Shown here: piece by piece, positions 9,070-17,703 of the stretch
How the letters are laid out: each line of letters begins with the position of its first letter
Numbering within the stretch: position 1 is the first letter of the stretch
Origin: Legionella erythra
GTDB taxonomy: Bacteria; Pseudomonadota; Gammaproteobacteria; Legionellales; Legionellaceae
Length of the DNA: 64,000 nt
Direction of reading: 5' to 3'
Assembly (NCBI RefSeq): GCF_001467615.1
Contig: NZ_LNYA01000003.1
Span: 59,539-123,538, forward strand
The notes under the pieces: model-generated
The model's input: the letters and a program-made list of their open reading frames with translations, nothing else
Databases searched by the model: none
What the model was told of the DNA's origin: nothing
Position numbers and translations under genes: made by a program

Positions 9070-9312
9070 TTAATCCGCATCCTCAACGACCTCTATGGCG
9101 CCAACCATCTGTCGATTTAAATAATCCAAAATCCGCTGCATAGGTTTTCTCAATCGCTCCACATGACGCATGATGTATCCTGCGGTTACATCATGCGTCA
9201 TTTTATGATTGAGTAAACGCTTTAAGGCATAAGCTGGTAAATCAAGACTCTCTGCAGTAGTTGAGATAGTCTGATTTTTGCACTTACACTTTTTCAGTCT
9301 TTTATTGCTCAA
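9070..9312 (-). pseudogene. Tyrosine recombinase (integrase), C-terminal remnant
   Basis: Eighty codons match only the end of phage-type integrases: AYALKRLLNHK, then DVTAGYI with the likely catalytic Tyr, then VERLRKPMQRILDYL. An in-frame stop directly precedes the TTG, so the Arg/Lys/His-bearing front of the catalytic domain is gone. The fragment lies just beyond hipBA, about 2 kb from tRNA-Phe, and is probable evidence that this segment arrived on an integrating element. Confidence 0.75.
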
Positions 9313-9371
9313 TCATGCTTTTTATTGCACAATATGATTGTATTTTTTCATTCAATAAAGCGCAGCCTTAG

Positions 9372-9635
9372 ATGAGTAAACCTGAAGATCAATCGTTATT
9401 TTCCCACCTCCCAAAGGAGATAACGGCGTTAATCTTAAGCCAATCCTCCTTACTCACTAAAGACCCTGTGGCTTTGAGGAAGCTTGAGAAGGAGTTTGAT
9501 GGTTTTTTTAGTTATGATTTCTGGAAAAAAACCGTCTACAGCTTATTTCCCCATATCACTGTCTATAATCCGCCATCCAAAACCGCCACTCCAGAAGAGG
9601 AAAGTCAATTCTTTAAATCGCTGATTCAAAAATAG
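9372..9635 (+). CDS. F-box-like N-terminal part of a frameshifted ankyrin gene
   Basis: Eighty-seven codons starting with a short F-box-like motif: HLPKEITALILSQSSLL at residues 12-28, continued by an LRKLEKEF helix. In Legionella, AnkB-type effectors join such a motif to ankyrin repeats and recruit host SCF ubiquitin ligase; that role here is inference. The ORF ends at TAG after a run of five A (9628-9632). One extra A would continue the protein as KIGALFIKSITNPELKKLYQ into the ankyrin ORF. A joined product would be about 453 aa. Confidence 0.6.
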   Translation: MSKPEDQSLFSHLPKEITALILSQSSLLTKDPVALRKLEKEFDGFFSYDFWKKTVYSLFPHITVYNPPSKTATPEEESQFFKSLIQK

Positions 9636-9763
9636 GCGCCCTGTTTATTAAGTCCATTACAAATCCTGAATTAAAAAAACTCTATCAGGCCATCTTTCGC
9701 GACGACCTTCGCCGAGTAAAGGAGATTTTAAATGAATCAAGATTTGATAAAATAGACTTACTG

Positions 9764-10732
9764 TTGTTTTCGGATGCTATAAGCACCAAGGAATTTCTGC
9801 TGCCTGAATTATCCCCTGCCTCGTTAGCGGGCGCTCTGGAACGAAAAGAAATCCTTAGCGCTTTTTATGCGTGGGCTAATGATAATAATACTCCAATTAA
9901 CCTCTGGTGGGCATGCGCCCTTAATCAATATGCGTTATTAACGCGGAAAAAAGCAGAAATAACCGACTGGAATCAACCGATATTGTATGACGCCACCCTG
10001 CTTTGGATTGCCTGTCAAAACGGCCATCTGGACGTGGTGAAAGCCCTGATTAATGCCCGTGCTGACGTCAAAGCATACACCAATGATGGCTCCACCCCGC
10101 TTCATATCGCCTGCCAAAACGGCCATCTGGACGTGGTGAAAACATTGATTACAGCCCGTGCTCAAGTCAATCTGGCGCGAACAGATGATGGCGCCACCCC
10201 GCTTTGGATTGCCTGCTACAACGGCCATCTGGACGTAGTGAAAACATTGATTACAGCCCGTGCGGACGTCAATCAAGCGCTAACCACTACTGGCATCACC
10301 CCGCATGACATTGCCCGCAAGAGGGGCCATACAGAAATCGCTCGTCTTCTCAAAGCACGAGCACAAATGAACGCGCTTGATGAATCCAGTGTGCTGGAGC
10401 AATTTAGACATTACGCGTCTAAATTTAATAAGCAGCTCTTCCCCACACACATAGTGCGGTTTTTTGGCTTTCCACTTGGCAATCACTTTGCAGACATTAT
10501 TCAACAAGCCTTTTTGCAAGAAAAGGAAAATCCGTCTCTTATCGATTTTTTAGGCAGGCTTAAAACCATTGCCGCAGAGAAAAACATCAATTTACGTGCT
10601 TATCGTTCAGGCGAGTTAAATGCGCTGCTCACCCTGTCTGAAATGGTACTCGGCGAACCCTTCGAAACGCTTAAGCCGGCTGGCAATGCCGAAACGCAGC
10701 AAGCGCCCAAAGGAGCAGGATTCACCCAATGA
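9764..10732 (+). CDS. Ankyrin-repeat protein, C-terminal part of a frameshifted gene
   Basis: A 322-aa fragment with three clear ankyrin repeats and a degenerate fourth (about residues 75-205; consensus TPLxIACxNGHLDVVKxLIxARAxVN), then a 120-residue helical C-terminal region. The TTG start is arbitrary; the frame is open from 9632 and joins the F-box-like ORF if one A is added. The whole would be an F-box/ankyrin protein of the AnkB type, a family of translocated effectors in Legionella. The host-ubiquitin role is inference from that architecture. Confidence 0.7.
   Translation: MFSDAISTKEFLLPELSPASLAGALERKEILSAFYAWANDNNTPINLWWACALNQYALLTRKKAEITDWNQPILYDATLLWIACQNGHLDVVKALINARADVKAYTNDGSTPLHIACQNGHLDVVKTLITARAQVNLARTDDGATPLWIACYNGHLDVVKTLITARADVNQALTTTGITPHDIARKRGHTEIARLLKARAQMNALDESSVLEQFRHYASKFNKQLFPTHIVRFFGFPLGNHFADIIQQAFLQEKENPSLIDFLGRLKTIAAEKNINLRAYRSGELNALLTLSEMVLGEPFETLKPAGNAETQQAPKGAGFTQ
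10019..10315 (+). repeat. Near-identical DNA copies of the ankyrin unit
   Basis: The segment beginning AACGGCCATCTGGACGT recurs at 10019, 10118 and 10220, at spacings of 99 and 102 bp with almost no third-position changes. This indicates recent internal duplication or homogenisation and could allow repeat-number change by recombination. Confidence 0.8.
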
Positions 10733-10904
10733 ACCCCCGTGGCTTGTCAAAGGAATGGACAGATTCATTTTTGAGATGAGCTTCAATAAATCAAAGTTCC
10801 GTTTTTCGCCGCCCATAGGGTAGTAGTAAGAGAATATAGGCTTCTCATTTGGATAATTTTTGGGCAATACCTTTCTCGTTTCTTGATTAAGTTGTCACCA
10901 CTGC

Positions 10905-11324
10905 TTATTTTACAGCCATTATATTCGTTACTTCGATGAGCAAGGGTGTGTGATGGTGACCAGTATGAGCCATAAACATGGAGCCCTTAACCACGAGTTT
11001 ATTTTGCAATAACCCCTTCCATTGCTGGTATTGTTCTGGAGTCAGCACGAGTTGAAATCGGGATTGGTTTTTTTCCATAATCATTTGTCCCGGATTGTTA
11101 AAATCTTCTCCCTGTCCGCAGTAGGGTTTATCGGTGATTAGAATCCAATAGGTTTCTGGTGTATCGCCCTTTTGGATACTTTCATAATCAGGAAGTCCGG
11201 CAAAGGTTTCAATATGAATGGTTCCACTTAATTGCGTCTCTTGTCCGGCCACAATACAAGGATCGGAGGTTGCAAAGGCAGAAAAAGAAAACAGACTCAA
11301 CAATAAATAAAACATCCTATCCAT
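10905..11324 (-). CDS. Exported small protein, DUF4431-like
   Basis: A 139-aa protein with a signal peptide (hydrophobic FYLLLSLFSFSAFA, probable cleavage after AFA at about residue 18). The mature part has a small beta-rich domain: QLSGTIHIETFAGLPDYESI, then WILITDKPYCGQ. Two Cys remain after cleavage and could pair. The pattern matches what I know as DUF4431, periplasmic proteins of unknown function. It stands alone on the minus strand. Confidence 0.7.
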   Translation of the reverse strand: MDRMFYLLLSLFSFSAFATSDPCIVAGQETQLSGTIHIETFAGLPDYESIQKGDTPETYWILITDKPYCGQGEDFNNPGQMIMEKNQSRFQLVLTPEQYQQWKGLLQNKLVVKGSMFMAHTGHHHTPLLIEVTNIMAVK

Positions 11325-11492
11325 AGCAGTCCTTAATGAATTTATAACTTTTTCTTCAATAACTTATAACAAAACAAGTCCTCATTAAGCTTAGACTATT
11401 AACGATCCAACGCGCCACCGTTGGTTTTTGCCACCCACTATAGAATCACGCGCCGTATTAAATATAATTCAGCATTTTTTATCTCTTTTAAA

Positions 11493-11705
11493 ATGATGCT
11501 TACTCCCAATCTAAGGCACGCATTAAACCAACTCGAGGACAGAAATAAGCTTATCAAGCAACTGGATTTGTCAGTAAAAGGTGATAAGAAGCAAATTTAC
11601 AAGCACGTGTTGGCCTTTTGGTTAGAATCCAATATCACACGTAAAAAAATTATCTGGCAGCCATTAACCTCTGGTTGTCAAAGATTCATTGATACCATGT
11701 ATTGA
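11493..11705 (+). CDS. Small hypothetical protein
   Basis: From the ATG at 11493 this gives about 70 residues, basic and helical (LRHALNQLEDRNKLIKQLDL). An upstream in-frame extension to 11421 adds nothing convincing. No strong ribosome binding site and no family is recognised, so it may be a remnant or a chance ORF. Confidence 0.3.
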   Translation: MMLTPNLRHALNQLEDRNKLIKQLDLSVKGDKKQIYKHVLAFWLESNITRKKIIWQPLTSGCQRFIDTMY

Positions 11706-12047
11706 TACCATATATTTATACATCGTTGTATTGGATAAGCAAATGAATAGCCCTCGGGTAAACCATAGTCAGCTTAAATGAATTGTATTTTTGCCAGTCC
11801 GAATTAAAAGCTCTCGATATTGTTTACAGTTGAGCCATAAAGATCAATAATAACCCCGATTGTTCCCTTGCTATCAAATAGTAAAAATTAATGCACACTT
11901 AACTGGATTCATAGAAAGGAGCTTATGAAGGGCAAACAAGATGAAAGCTGTCTTCGGTTTTTCATTTAATACAACCCATTTGCTACAAGGAAGATTATTA
12001 AATAGTAATGACACGTTAAATGTCTTGCTTGACTTAAAAGGTGTAAA
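11706..12047. other. Gap before the outer-membrane protein gene
   Basis: Mostly AT-rich non-coding sequence that should hold the promoter of the following gene. Two tiny ORFs are visible: 15 codons including the stop at 11925, preceded by AAAGGAGCTT, and 37 codons including the stop at 11941-12051 whose stop overlaps the next start as ATGA. Either could be a leader peptide, but neither is supported by more than its position. Confidence 0.35.
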
Positions 12048-12572
12048 ATGAAAAAAATAATTACAACTGGTGTAGCATCCTGTTTAATCCTTGCCTCTTT
12101 TTCGGTAGTGGCAGAAGACGTAAAGCCTGAGGGTTGGTATGTCAAAGGCTCTTATGAGAACCTCTTTTATAACAATGCCTTTAAATCATTATCCTGGAAC
12201 ACTAAAGACCCTGCTTTCGGAGCAAGTCTAGGCTATAAGTATGGTCGTTTGCGAGGCGAGGGGAAATACAGTTTTCAGCATTTATCGTCATTGGCTAATG
12301 CTCATTTATTCAGTGTGAATGGTTACTTTGATTTTGATAATCAAACGTTCTTTTCGCCCTATGTTGGCCTTGGGGTTGGAAAAACCGCTTTTACTCAGGT
12401 TAAACACGGGTACAGGATTTCATCAGACGTTCTGCCTGTGGCTTATGTCGGTACAAGGGCTTACCTGAATCAGAATGTTGCTCTTGATTTAGGGTATCAG
12501 GCAAGTCTCAATCATCTCTCTTCCAGTAAGGGGAGCGGTAGTGTAACGCTGGGGTTAGCTGTTCATTTTTAA
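12048..12572 (+). CDS. Outer-membrane beta-barrel protein
   Basis: A 174-aa protein with an N-terminal signal peptide (about 22 residues, ending SVVAED) and a mature region of alternating amphipathic strands: GWYVKGSYEN, AFGASLGYKYGRLRGEGKYSF, FSPYVGLGVGKTAF, and a terminal SVTLGLAVHF ending in aromatic Phe, as outer-membrane barrels do. The size suggests eight strands, like OmpA-type or Opa-type barrels. AAGGTG precedes the ATG. Role unknown. Confidence 0.8.
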   Translation: MKKIITTGVASCLILASFSVVAEDVKPEGWYVKGSYENLFYNNAFKSLSWNTKDPAFGASLGYKYGRLRGEGKYSFQHLSSLANAHLFSVNGYFDFDNQTFFSPYVGLGVGKTAFTQVKHGYRISSDVLPVAYVGTRAYLNQNVALDLGYQASLNHLSSSKGSGSVTLGLAVHF

Positions 12573-12580
12573 ATAAATGT

Positions 12581-12626
12581 ATGCCGTGGCTATTCATTTT
12601 TCTTAATTTAAATTGAGCCACGGCAT
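12581..12626 (+). terminator. Hairpin after the barrel-protein gene
   Basis: An 11-bp perfect inverted repeat (ATGCCGTGGCT / AGCCACGGCAT) with a 24-nt loop, starting 9 bp after the stop. No good T-tract follows, so termination is only likely. Confidence 0.45.
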
Positions 12627-12766
12627 TTCCAGCAGGGAAGGCCTGTGGCTCACTGATTGAGAAAGGTAACTTAAACAATACATCATGCTATAAAATCATT
12701 AAAATGATAAACAAGACCCAGATTAAACTGACTGGTTGTTGGGTGTTTAAAGATTAGCAAGCGTAG

Positions 12767-12794
12767 CCTGTATTAGACGAAGTCGTAATACAGG
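12767..12794. repeat. REP-like palindrome
   Basis: CCTGTATTA and TAATACAGG flank an inner GAC/GTC pairing, preceded by GCGTAG. The shape resembles intergenic REP-type hairpins found dispersed in bacterial chromosomes. Only one copy is visible in this window, so repeat status is inferred. The remainder of the 12573-12905 gap shows no gene. Confidence 0.4.
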
Positions 12795-12905
12795 GTCTAT
12801 CCCGATCAAGTAATCCCCCTTATAATTTCAATTTGATATACACCTCATCCTCCAACTTAGAGAAACTTTTTCATGGTACGATATCCTAGGTTCCGTAAAC
12901 CAATT

Positions 12906-13205
12906 TTAACGCATCCAGATAAGTACTCCAGCCAAATGTAAAAACCCGGAAAAAGCGGTCGTTGTTTTATCAAAACGAGAAAAAATACGTCTAAAATATT
13001 TGATTTTAGAGAAAAAAGTTTCAATTATAAATCGCTCTTTGTATTGCTCTCGATCAATTTCCCTTGGTTTTTTCGCGTTCTTTCTGGATGGAATGGTTGC
13101 AACGCAGCCTTGATTCTCCAGGGTCTCAACAAACTCTTTTGAATCAGATCCTTTAGCTGCAAGAATATATTCATGCTTTCGGTTTGTACAGGAGCGGCGC
13201 TTCAT
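12906..13205 (-). pseudogene. IS5-type transposase, C-terminal remnant
   Basis: The end of a DDE transposase: REIDREQYKERFIIETFFSKIK with the catalytic Glu region, then FRRIFSRFDKTTTAF and a hydrophobic LAGVLIW tail typical of the IS5 group. The frame stays open upstream to about 13290 without an N-terminal catalytic Asp or a proper start, and no inverted-repeat pair is found. It is a decayed insertion sequence, just upstream of the 652-aa gene. Confidence 0.7.
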
Positions 13206-13313
13206 AGAATTTTTTTGTCCAGTACAAAGATGCTTTTGCTTTACTTCTATTCCTTTAATACTGCGTTCACAATTGTCATCTAAAATATAATAAAATCAAA
13301 GTGAGCAAATAAA

Positions 13314-15272
13314 ATGCACTTAGTAATCTATTTTTGTGGAACTGGTGACAATGGGGATAGCTTTCCGGAGCAATATGATTATGTCAACAAAGAAGCCGGT
13401 GTGCGTACGGTTTTTGTTAAAGGCTGTGATGAACCCGAAGTATGCAACAGTGAGGTATTTCCCAATTTAAAAGGCTTTGCCAAGCGTTTTGTATCCACTT
13501 TATTTAAATCTGACGAAATTGATTTAACCTTAAAGGCAGGGAAAACCCCGGATCAAGGGGAAAAAGATGCTCCTAACCAAAAGAAAAAAAAGACCAGGAA
13601 GCTCACTGAAAATGAGATTTTAGAAAGCCTGGGTATACGCCTTGATCGCACAGACATTGGCACTGACGATAAAGATAAAAAAATTGAAAGCATCACTTTA
13701 TGCGGCTATAGTCGTGGTGCGGTTACCTGTTTTGAGGTGGCCAGAGCACTCCATGCAATGAATCCTAAGGTTCCTGTTGATATCGTAGCCAATCAGCCTG
13801 TTCCAGGCAATACTTATCAAGGTCCACTCACTAATGCAAGAAGTATTGCGGATTGCAGTGATTTAACCAATCTCCGTAATGTCAGCGTTATTTTAGGGGC
13901 TTATACAGGTGAATTGGCCCACGTGAATTTACAAACAAAAAAGCAGCTGCCCAAGTCTTTAAATGCTTATAAAAATACTTACCTGCTGGTTGGTGACCCG
14001 CTCTATACAGTGAAAGAGACCGTCAATGACAGCGATCAAAAAGTACGGGAATTTAGTTCGAAGGCTGTTCTTTATTATGTAAATGCTCAAGGAGAAGCCA
14101 CAAAAGTACCTTACAGGGATCATACTGTAGGTTCGAGACTTCACTCTCTTGATATACACCCAACCAAGGAAAAAAAATATTCCATATCCCCTAATCGATT
14201 TAAATCGTTGACTCAAGAAAAAATTGAAGAAAAGGCCTTGTCTTATGAGACCAGCCGCCTTGTCCACCGCGGATTTTTTTCTCAAATCCTACCCAGATTA
14301 CCTCGCAAGGCGCATCGTGATCTGATTGTCATCCCCCGCGAAAGCCATCACCAGCTCCGGGTCAATGCCCCTTTCGGGGATGAACACATGCACTTACAGA
14401 TGGCGAGATACCTGAATTCCAGTACAAACTCTGATTCAGGGGAGTCGGGTTTGGTCAAAAAAGGCCACATAAAAATAAAAGAAGAGGAAGCCCGTAAGAC
14501 CTACAGCTATCACGCCACAGAAAGTGCTAACCCTTTCCCGGTAGCCAGTCAAATGCAGAGCTTTTTTGGTTTAAAAAAGGAGAGCGCTTATCGTTATATC
14601 GATAAATTACACCCTGACCGATTAGCCCGCAAAGGCATGGAGTGGCATTCCACCGAAACATTGTTTCAATGGTGGCAACGCCATGATAAAAAAACCTCAG
14701 GCTCCCCAACGCCATTGACAAAAGAACTGATCACGCTGCTTAACAGGGCAGGAGACCAACCAAGAGAAGCGTTGCTTAATGAGAAAGACACGTTGCTTAC
14801 CCTGCTTCGGGAGACCGATCGCTGGCTCGTATTGAAAGAAAATACGTCTACCTCGCGCTATTACCAGGTTGAAAGCCTGCGTGCCCATGTCGTTGAGGCT
14901 TTAAAAGAAATTGGGGTTACAGAGGAGAAAATTGCTGATTTAAACCGTCAGGTATTGCATGAAACCGGGTATTTTCTTAAGCATTGGACGGAAGGCAGTC
15001 AAGCGGCTTCCTGGTTTAAAACAAAAGAAACCGAGGCATTGGATAGAGCCTTTCAAGAGCATAGTAAGAAAACCCCCTCCAAAGAAAGCGATGAGATCCT
15101 TTTAAATGCCATGGACGCTTGGCTTAATATAAAAGAAAAAGCAGGCGGCAAGAGCAGCCGGTACGACCTGGTTCTTGACATGTATGAGCAATTATCTGAG
15201 GTTATAGCCAGTTGCGATTACAACCCATCCTTAGCCATGGGCTTTAATATAGGTCAAGGAGTGCACACTTGA
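13314..15272 (+). CDS. Large protein with alpha/beta-hydrolase (GxSxG) signature, effector candidate
   Basis: A 652-aa protein without signal peptide. The N-terminus has a strand plus loop VIYFCGTGDNG (residues 4-14), and GYSRGA with Ser133 as the putative nucleophile follows strand ESITLC. Together they resemble DUF2235/Tle1-type lipases, in which GTxxN and GFSRGA are hallmarks. Candidate Asp and His acids lie in the next 150 residues (VGDPLY; YRDHTVG). A lysine-rich insert (about 82-97) separates the two elements. Residues about 400-640 are helical and unrecognised. Lipase or esterase activity and translocation are inference. The IS remnant directly upstream suggests a mobile neighbourhood. 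Confidence 0.65.
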   Translation: MHLVIYFCGTGDNGDSFPEQYDYVNKEAGVRTVFVKGCDEPEVCNSEVFPNLKGFAKRFVSTLFKSDEIDLTLKAGKTPDQGEKDAPNQKKKKTRKLTENEILESLGIRLDRTDIGTDDKDKKIESITLCGYSRGAVTCFEVARALHAMNPKVPVDIVANQPVPGNTYQGPLTNARSIADCSDLTNLRNVSVILGAYTGELAHVNLQTKKQLPKSLNAYKNTYLLVGDPLYTVKETVNDSDQKVREFSSKAVLYYVNAQGEATKVPYRDHTVGSRLHSLDIHPTKEKKYSISPNRFKSLTQEKIEEKALSYETSRLVHRGFFSQILPRLPRKAHRDLIVIPRESHHQLRVNAPFGDEHMHLQMARYLNSSTNSDSGESGLVKKGHIKIKEEEARKTYSYHATESANPFPVASQMQSFFGLKKESAYRYIDKLHPDRLARKGMEWHSTETLFQWWQRHDKKTSGSPTPLTKELITLLNRAGDQPREALLNEKDTLLTLLRETDRWLVLKENTSTSRYYQVESLRAHVVEALKEIGVTEEKIADLNRQVLHETGYFLKHWTEGSQAASWFKTKETEALDRAFQEHSKKTPSKESDEILLNAMDAWLNIKEKAGGKSSRYDLVLDMYEQLSEVIASCDYNPSLAMGFNIGQGVHT

Positions 15273-15520
15273 TGGGATAATCTCCTTGCCTGTTAGCCAA
15301 AGCAACGCGTTTGATGTCCTTTAAAGAATAAAATGGGTTGCTTTAGGCGCTATATGCGCGCAATCTAATCATATTGATTCGAAGAAAGTACTGATGAATT
15401 GGATAGCAAACATAAGCCACATCCAAAGTGACTAAGGATTACCCAGAAAATCGATCATGCTTAAAGGAAGCCCTTGGGGGTGTCACTGCAATAATTCAAC
15501 CTTAATCCGACACCACCAGA

Positions 15521-16570
15521 CTAACTGAATCCATCCTCTATTGCTTTTTTTATTTCATCCACATCGACTTCCAATATCACCCGGATGTTATCCGGGATTT
15601 CTTCGAGGAGTTTTTGCATGGCTTCTAATAAATTGAAATCCCGGTTGCTGAATGCCAAATCGGCTAATTCTGATAAATAGGCCTTGGAATGGTTAAGGAA
15701 AATCTTCCCTTGCGGGTCACTTCTTACATCAATTTCTCCGGCTGTGAAATCATGATTTAACGAGATTTTTCCAAACCCGGACAAGGTTTTTTTTATAGTG
15801 TTTTTTTTCGCTGCAATAATAGCCAAAACCAAATCATAAATAATGACGCGTTGTCTTTGTCCCAGGCTTTCCGCATGAAAATAGGGTTTGAGGAAGGCGA
15901 GAATAAACTGATTGACCGCATCGGTTTTTTTTGCAATTTTTCCCATAAAATCAACATTATCTACGGTGATTTCATCGATAGCGCCAGGACCGAGAATGGT
16001 GAAATCACAAGTGTGCTTGAGTAATACATCTATTGCATGAGGATCGGCATACGCGTTAAATCCAGCCCCTTGTATAGCACCCCGCATTTTTGGGACAGGG
16101 AGATTTGCCATCATCAGGATCTTAATCGTCGCCATTTCTTCAGGGAAACGTTGAACCGCTTGAGCCAGATTGGTTGCAGGACCAAGCCCAAGCAAAATCA
16201 TGTCCGGGTGTGCTCTAGCCGCTGTTGCAATGGCCGCGGGTGCATCCGTTGATAGCTTATCCAGGGGATGTTTTTTTTGACAAGCCCAAAGCCCATCTGG
16301 CCCCATGATTAATTTGCTAAAGCTAATGGGGGGAAAAACCAAGGGTTTTTCGGCCCCCATAGTCACGGGTATGTCTTGTCTCTTTATCACATCCAGTACC
16401 GTGAGGGCATTGTTTGTGGCATCCTGCAGCGTGCTGTTGCCACAGACTGTGGTCATTCCCAGTATATCGATGTGTTTCTGACGTGCTAACCAGATGATAG
16501 CCAGCGCATCATCAACACCCACATCAGAATCAATGAATAATTTAACAGCCTTGTCATGCGCATCCACCAT
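15521..16570 (-). CDS. Inosine-uridine preferring nucleoside hydrolase family protein
   Basis: A 349-aa member of the IU-nucleoside hydrolase family, which splits ribonucleosides to base and ribose. The calcium-binding N-terminal signature appears as DSDVGVDDALAI (residues about 14-25; the usual DTDPGxDDA with Val for Pro). TTVCGN and the later NAYADPHAIDVLL region (with Asp) are also in place. The C-terminal 30 residues, acidic and helical, are extra. It follows the Nudix gene by 38 bp, pointing to a nucleotide-salvage operon. Confidence 0.87.
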   Translation of the reverse strand: MVDAHDKAVKLFIDSDVGVDDALAIIWLARQKHIDILGMTTVCGNSTLQDATNNALTVLDVIKRQDIPVTMGAEKPLVFPPISFSKLIMGPDGLWACQKKHPLDKLSTDAPAAIATAARAHPDMILLGLGPATNLAQAVQRFPEEMATIKILMMANLPVPKMRGAIQGAGFNAYADPHAIDVLLKHTCDFTILGPGAIDEITVDNVDFMGKIAKKTDAVNQFILAFLKPYFHAESLGQRQRVIIYDLVLAIIAAKKNTIKKTLSGFGKISLNHDFTAGEIDVRSDPQGKIFLNHSKAYLSELADLAFSNRDFNLLEAMQKLLEEIPDNIRVILEVDVDEIKKAIEDGFS

Positions 16571-16608
16571 GTGGGGTCCCCTTGGTCAGGCAATATTATT
16601 GTTTAATA

Positions 16609-17037
16609 TTAAAAATTTAGATCATCATCACATCGGGTACGGTTCTTCAGGAGATTATCCAGCATATCGCCTACTCGACTGGTTTCATTGTCTGGAAAAT
16701 CAAAAAAAGAAATGAACTGTTCCCGGTTTACCCAGTGCAGGGATTGGCCTTCCAGACCGAGAATGTTGCCGCTGAATTGCTCAATGAGCCAAACATCATA
16801 CAACATCTCTTTATCTGCATAATGATAAGGTATTTTAACCAGGGGTTTTGCCTGAATGATTTCAATGCCAATTTCTTCTTTAAATTCACGCTGCAAGGCA
16901 GCCAGGGCGTTTTCGCCAGGCTCCACCTTCCCTCCTGGCAATTCCCAGGTGCCAGCCTGCGGCTGATGCTCGCCTCGTTGGGCAATCAGTAGCAGGCCCT
17001 TTTTATTGATAATAAGTCCCATCACCGCATGTATCAT
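16609..17037 (-). CDS. Nudix hydrolase, MutT-like
   Basis: A 142-aa protein with a perfect Nudix box, GKVEPGENALAALQ followed by REFKEEIGI (GX5EX7REUXEEXGU), and PQAGTWELPGG just before it. By family it hydrolyses a nucleoside diphosphate derivative, most likely oxidised dGTP as in MutT, although substrate cannot be read from sequence. The ATG at 17037 is chosen because GGAAGGA lies five bases upstream; the longer ORF from 17100 adds an unconserved leader. First gene of the pair with the nucleoside hydrolase. Confidence 0.85.
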   Translation of the reverse strand: MIHAVMGLIINKKGLLLIAQRGEHQPQAGTWELPGGKVEPGENALAALQREFKEEIGIEIIQAKPLVKIPYHYADKEMLYDVWLIEQFSGNILGLEGQSLHWVNREQFISFFDFPDNETSRVGDMLDNLLKNRTRCDDDLNF

Positions 17038-17283
17038 CTTATCCTTCCATTCTTTTAGAGAGGCAATTTCCCGTGTGAAAAGCCGGTTGACTCCCAACAA
17101 TCTGAGTTTAAGCGTTCATGGTGTTGGCATGAGCGATAATCTTTTAAGTATAGATTCAAACCCGATGCAGGTAACAGGTTAATGGTTAATTCATCGCTAT
17201 AAGAGAATGTCAAGCCTATCACTTCTTGCAATTTTCCAGCCATTGTGCAATCTTTTAGTTCAATTCAAAGACAAGGAAAGACT

Positions 17284-17703
17284 ATGCTGGCTGAGGAACT
17301 ACTTACCGTTATTCAATCCATCATCGCTGAAGAACAGCAGTGGCAAACGCAGGTTCGCTTTAACTGGGTGAGGGAATTTGGCAAAAATTTAGTGATTCTC
17401 ATGAATCCGGACTATGCGGTTGAGTTTCTGAAACTGGCCGAACCAGAGTTTCAATTGCCCAAGGGCATTATTGCCATTAATCAGTTAATGAACGATAAAT
17501 ACATGCTTCCCTGCACAAAAATTGAGGGCATTAAAATCATTCTGACCGCCAAGGGCTATGATGGCGTTAACGAGCATAAAAGCTGGAATCGTACCGATGC
17601 CACACACGGCATCTACTGTCGCCTGGCTAAGCAAATCAGAGAATATGAACAGCAGTGCAATCGTGATGAACGTCATTACACACAGGCTGTAACCTCTCCC
17701 TGA
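17284..17703 (+). CDS. Hypothetical protein
   Basis: A 139-aa soluble protein beginning at the ATG after AAGGAAAG. It has a helical N-terminus (LLTVIQSIIAEEQQWQTQV) and a mixed core (NLVILMNPDYAVEFLKL). No family recognised. Its 3' end overlaps the convergent FUSC gene by 28 bp. Confidence 0.6.
   Translation: MLAEELLTVIQSIIAEEQQWQTQVRFNWVREFGKNLVILMNPDYAVEFLKLAEPEFQLPKGIIAINQLMNDKYMLPCTKIEGIKIILTAKGYDGVNEHKSWNRTDATHGIYCRLAKQIREYEQQCNRDERHYTQAVTSP

Noticed and set aside
7036-9370. Direct repeat of the tRNA-Phe 3' end as attachment site
   Set aside because: Searched for the last 20 bases of the tRNA around the integrase remnant and found no copy.
9938-10276. 112-codon minus-strand ORF with apparent repeats
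   Set aside because: The repeats are only the antisense image of the ankyrin units.
10019-10315. Possible CRISPR-like direct repeats
   Set aside because: The 99-102 bp period is in frame and encodes ankyrin repeats. No short repeats with unique spacers are seen anywhere in the window.
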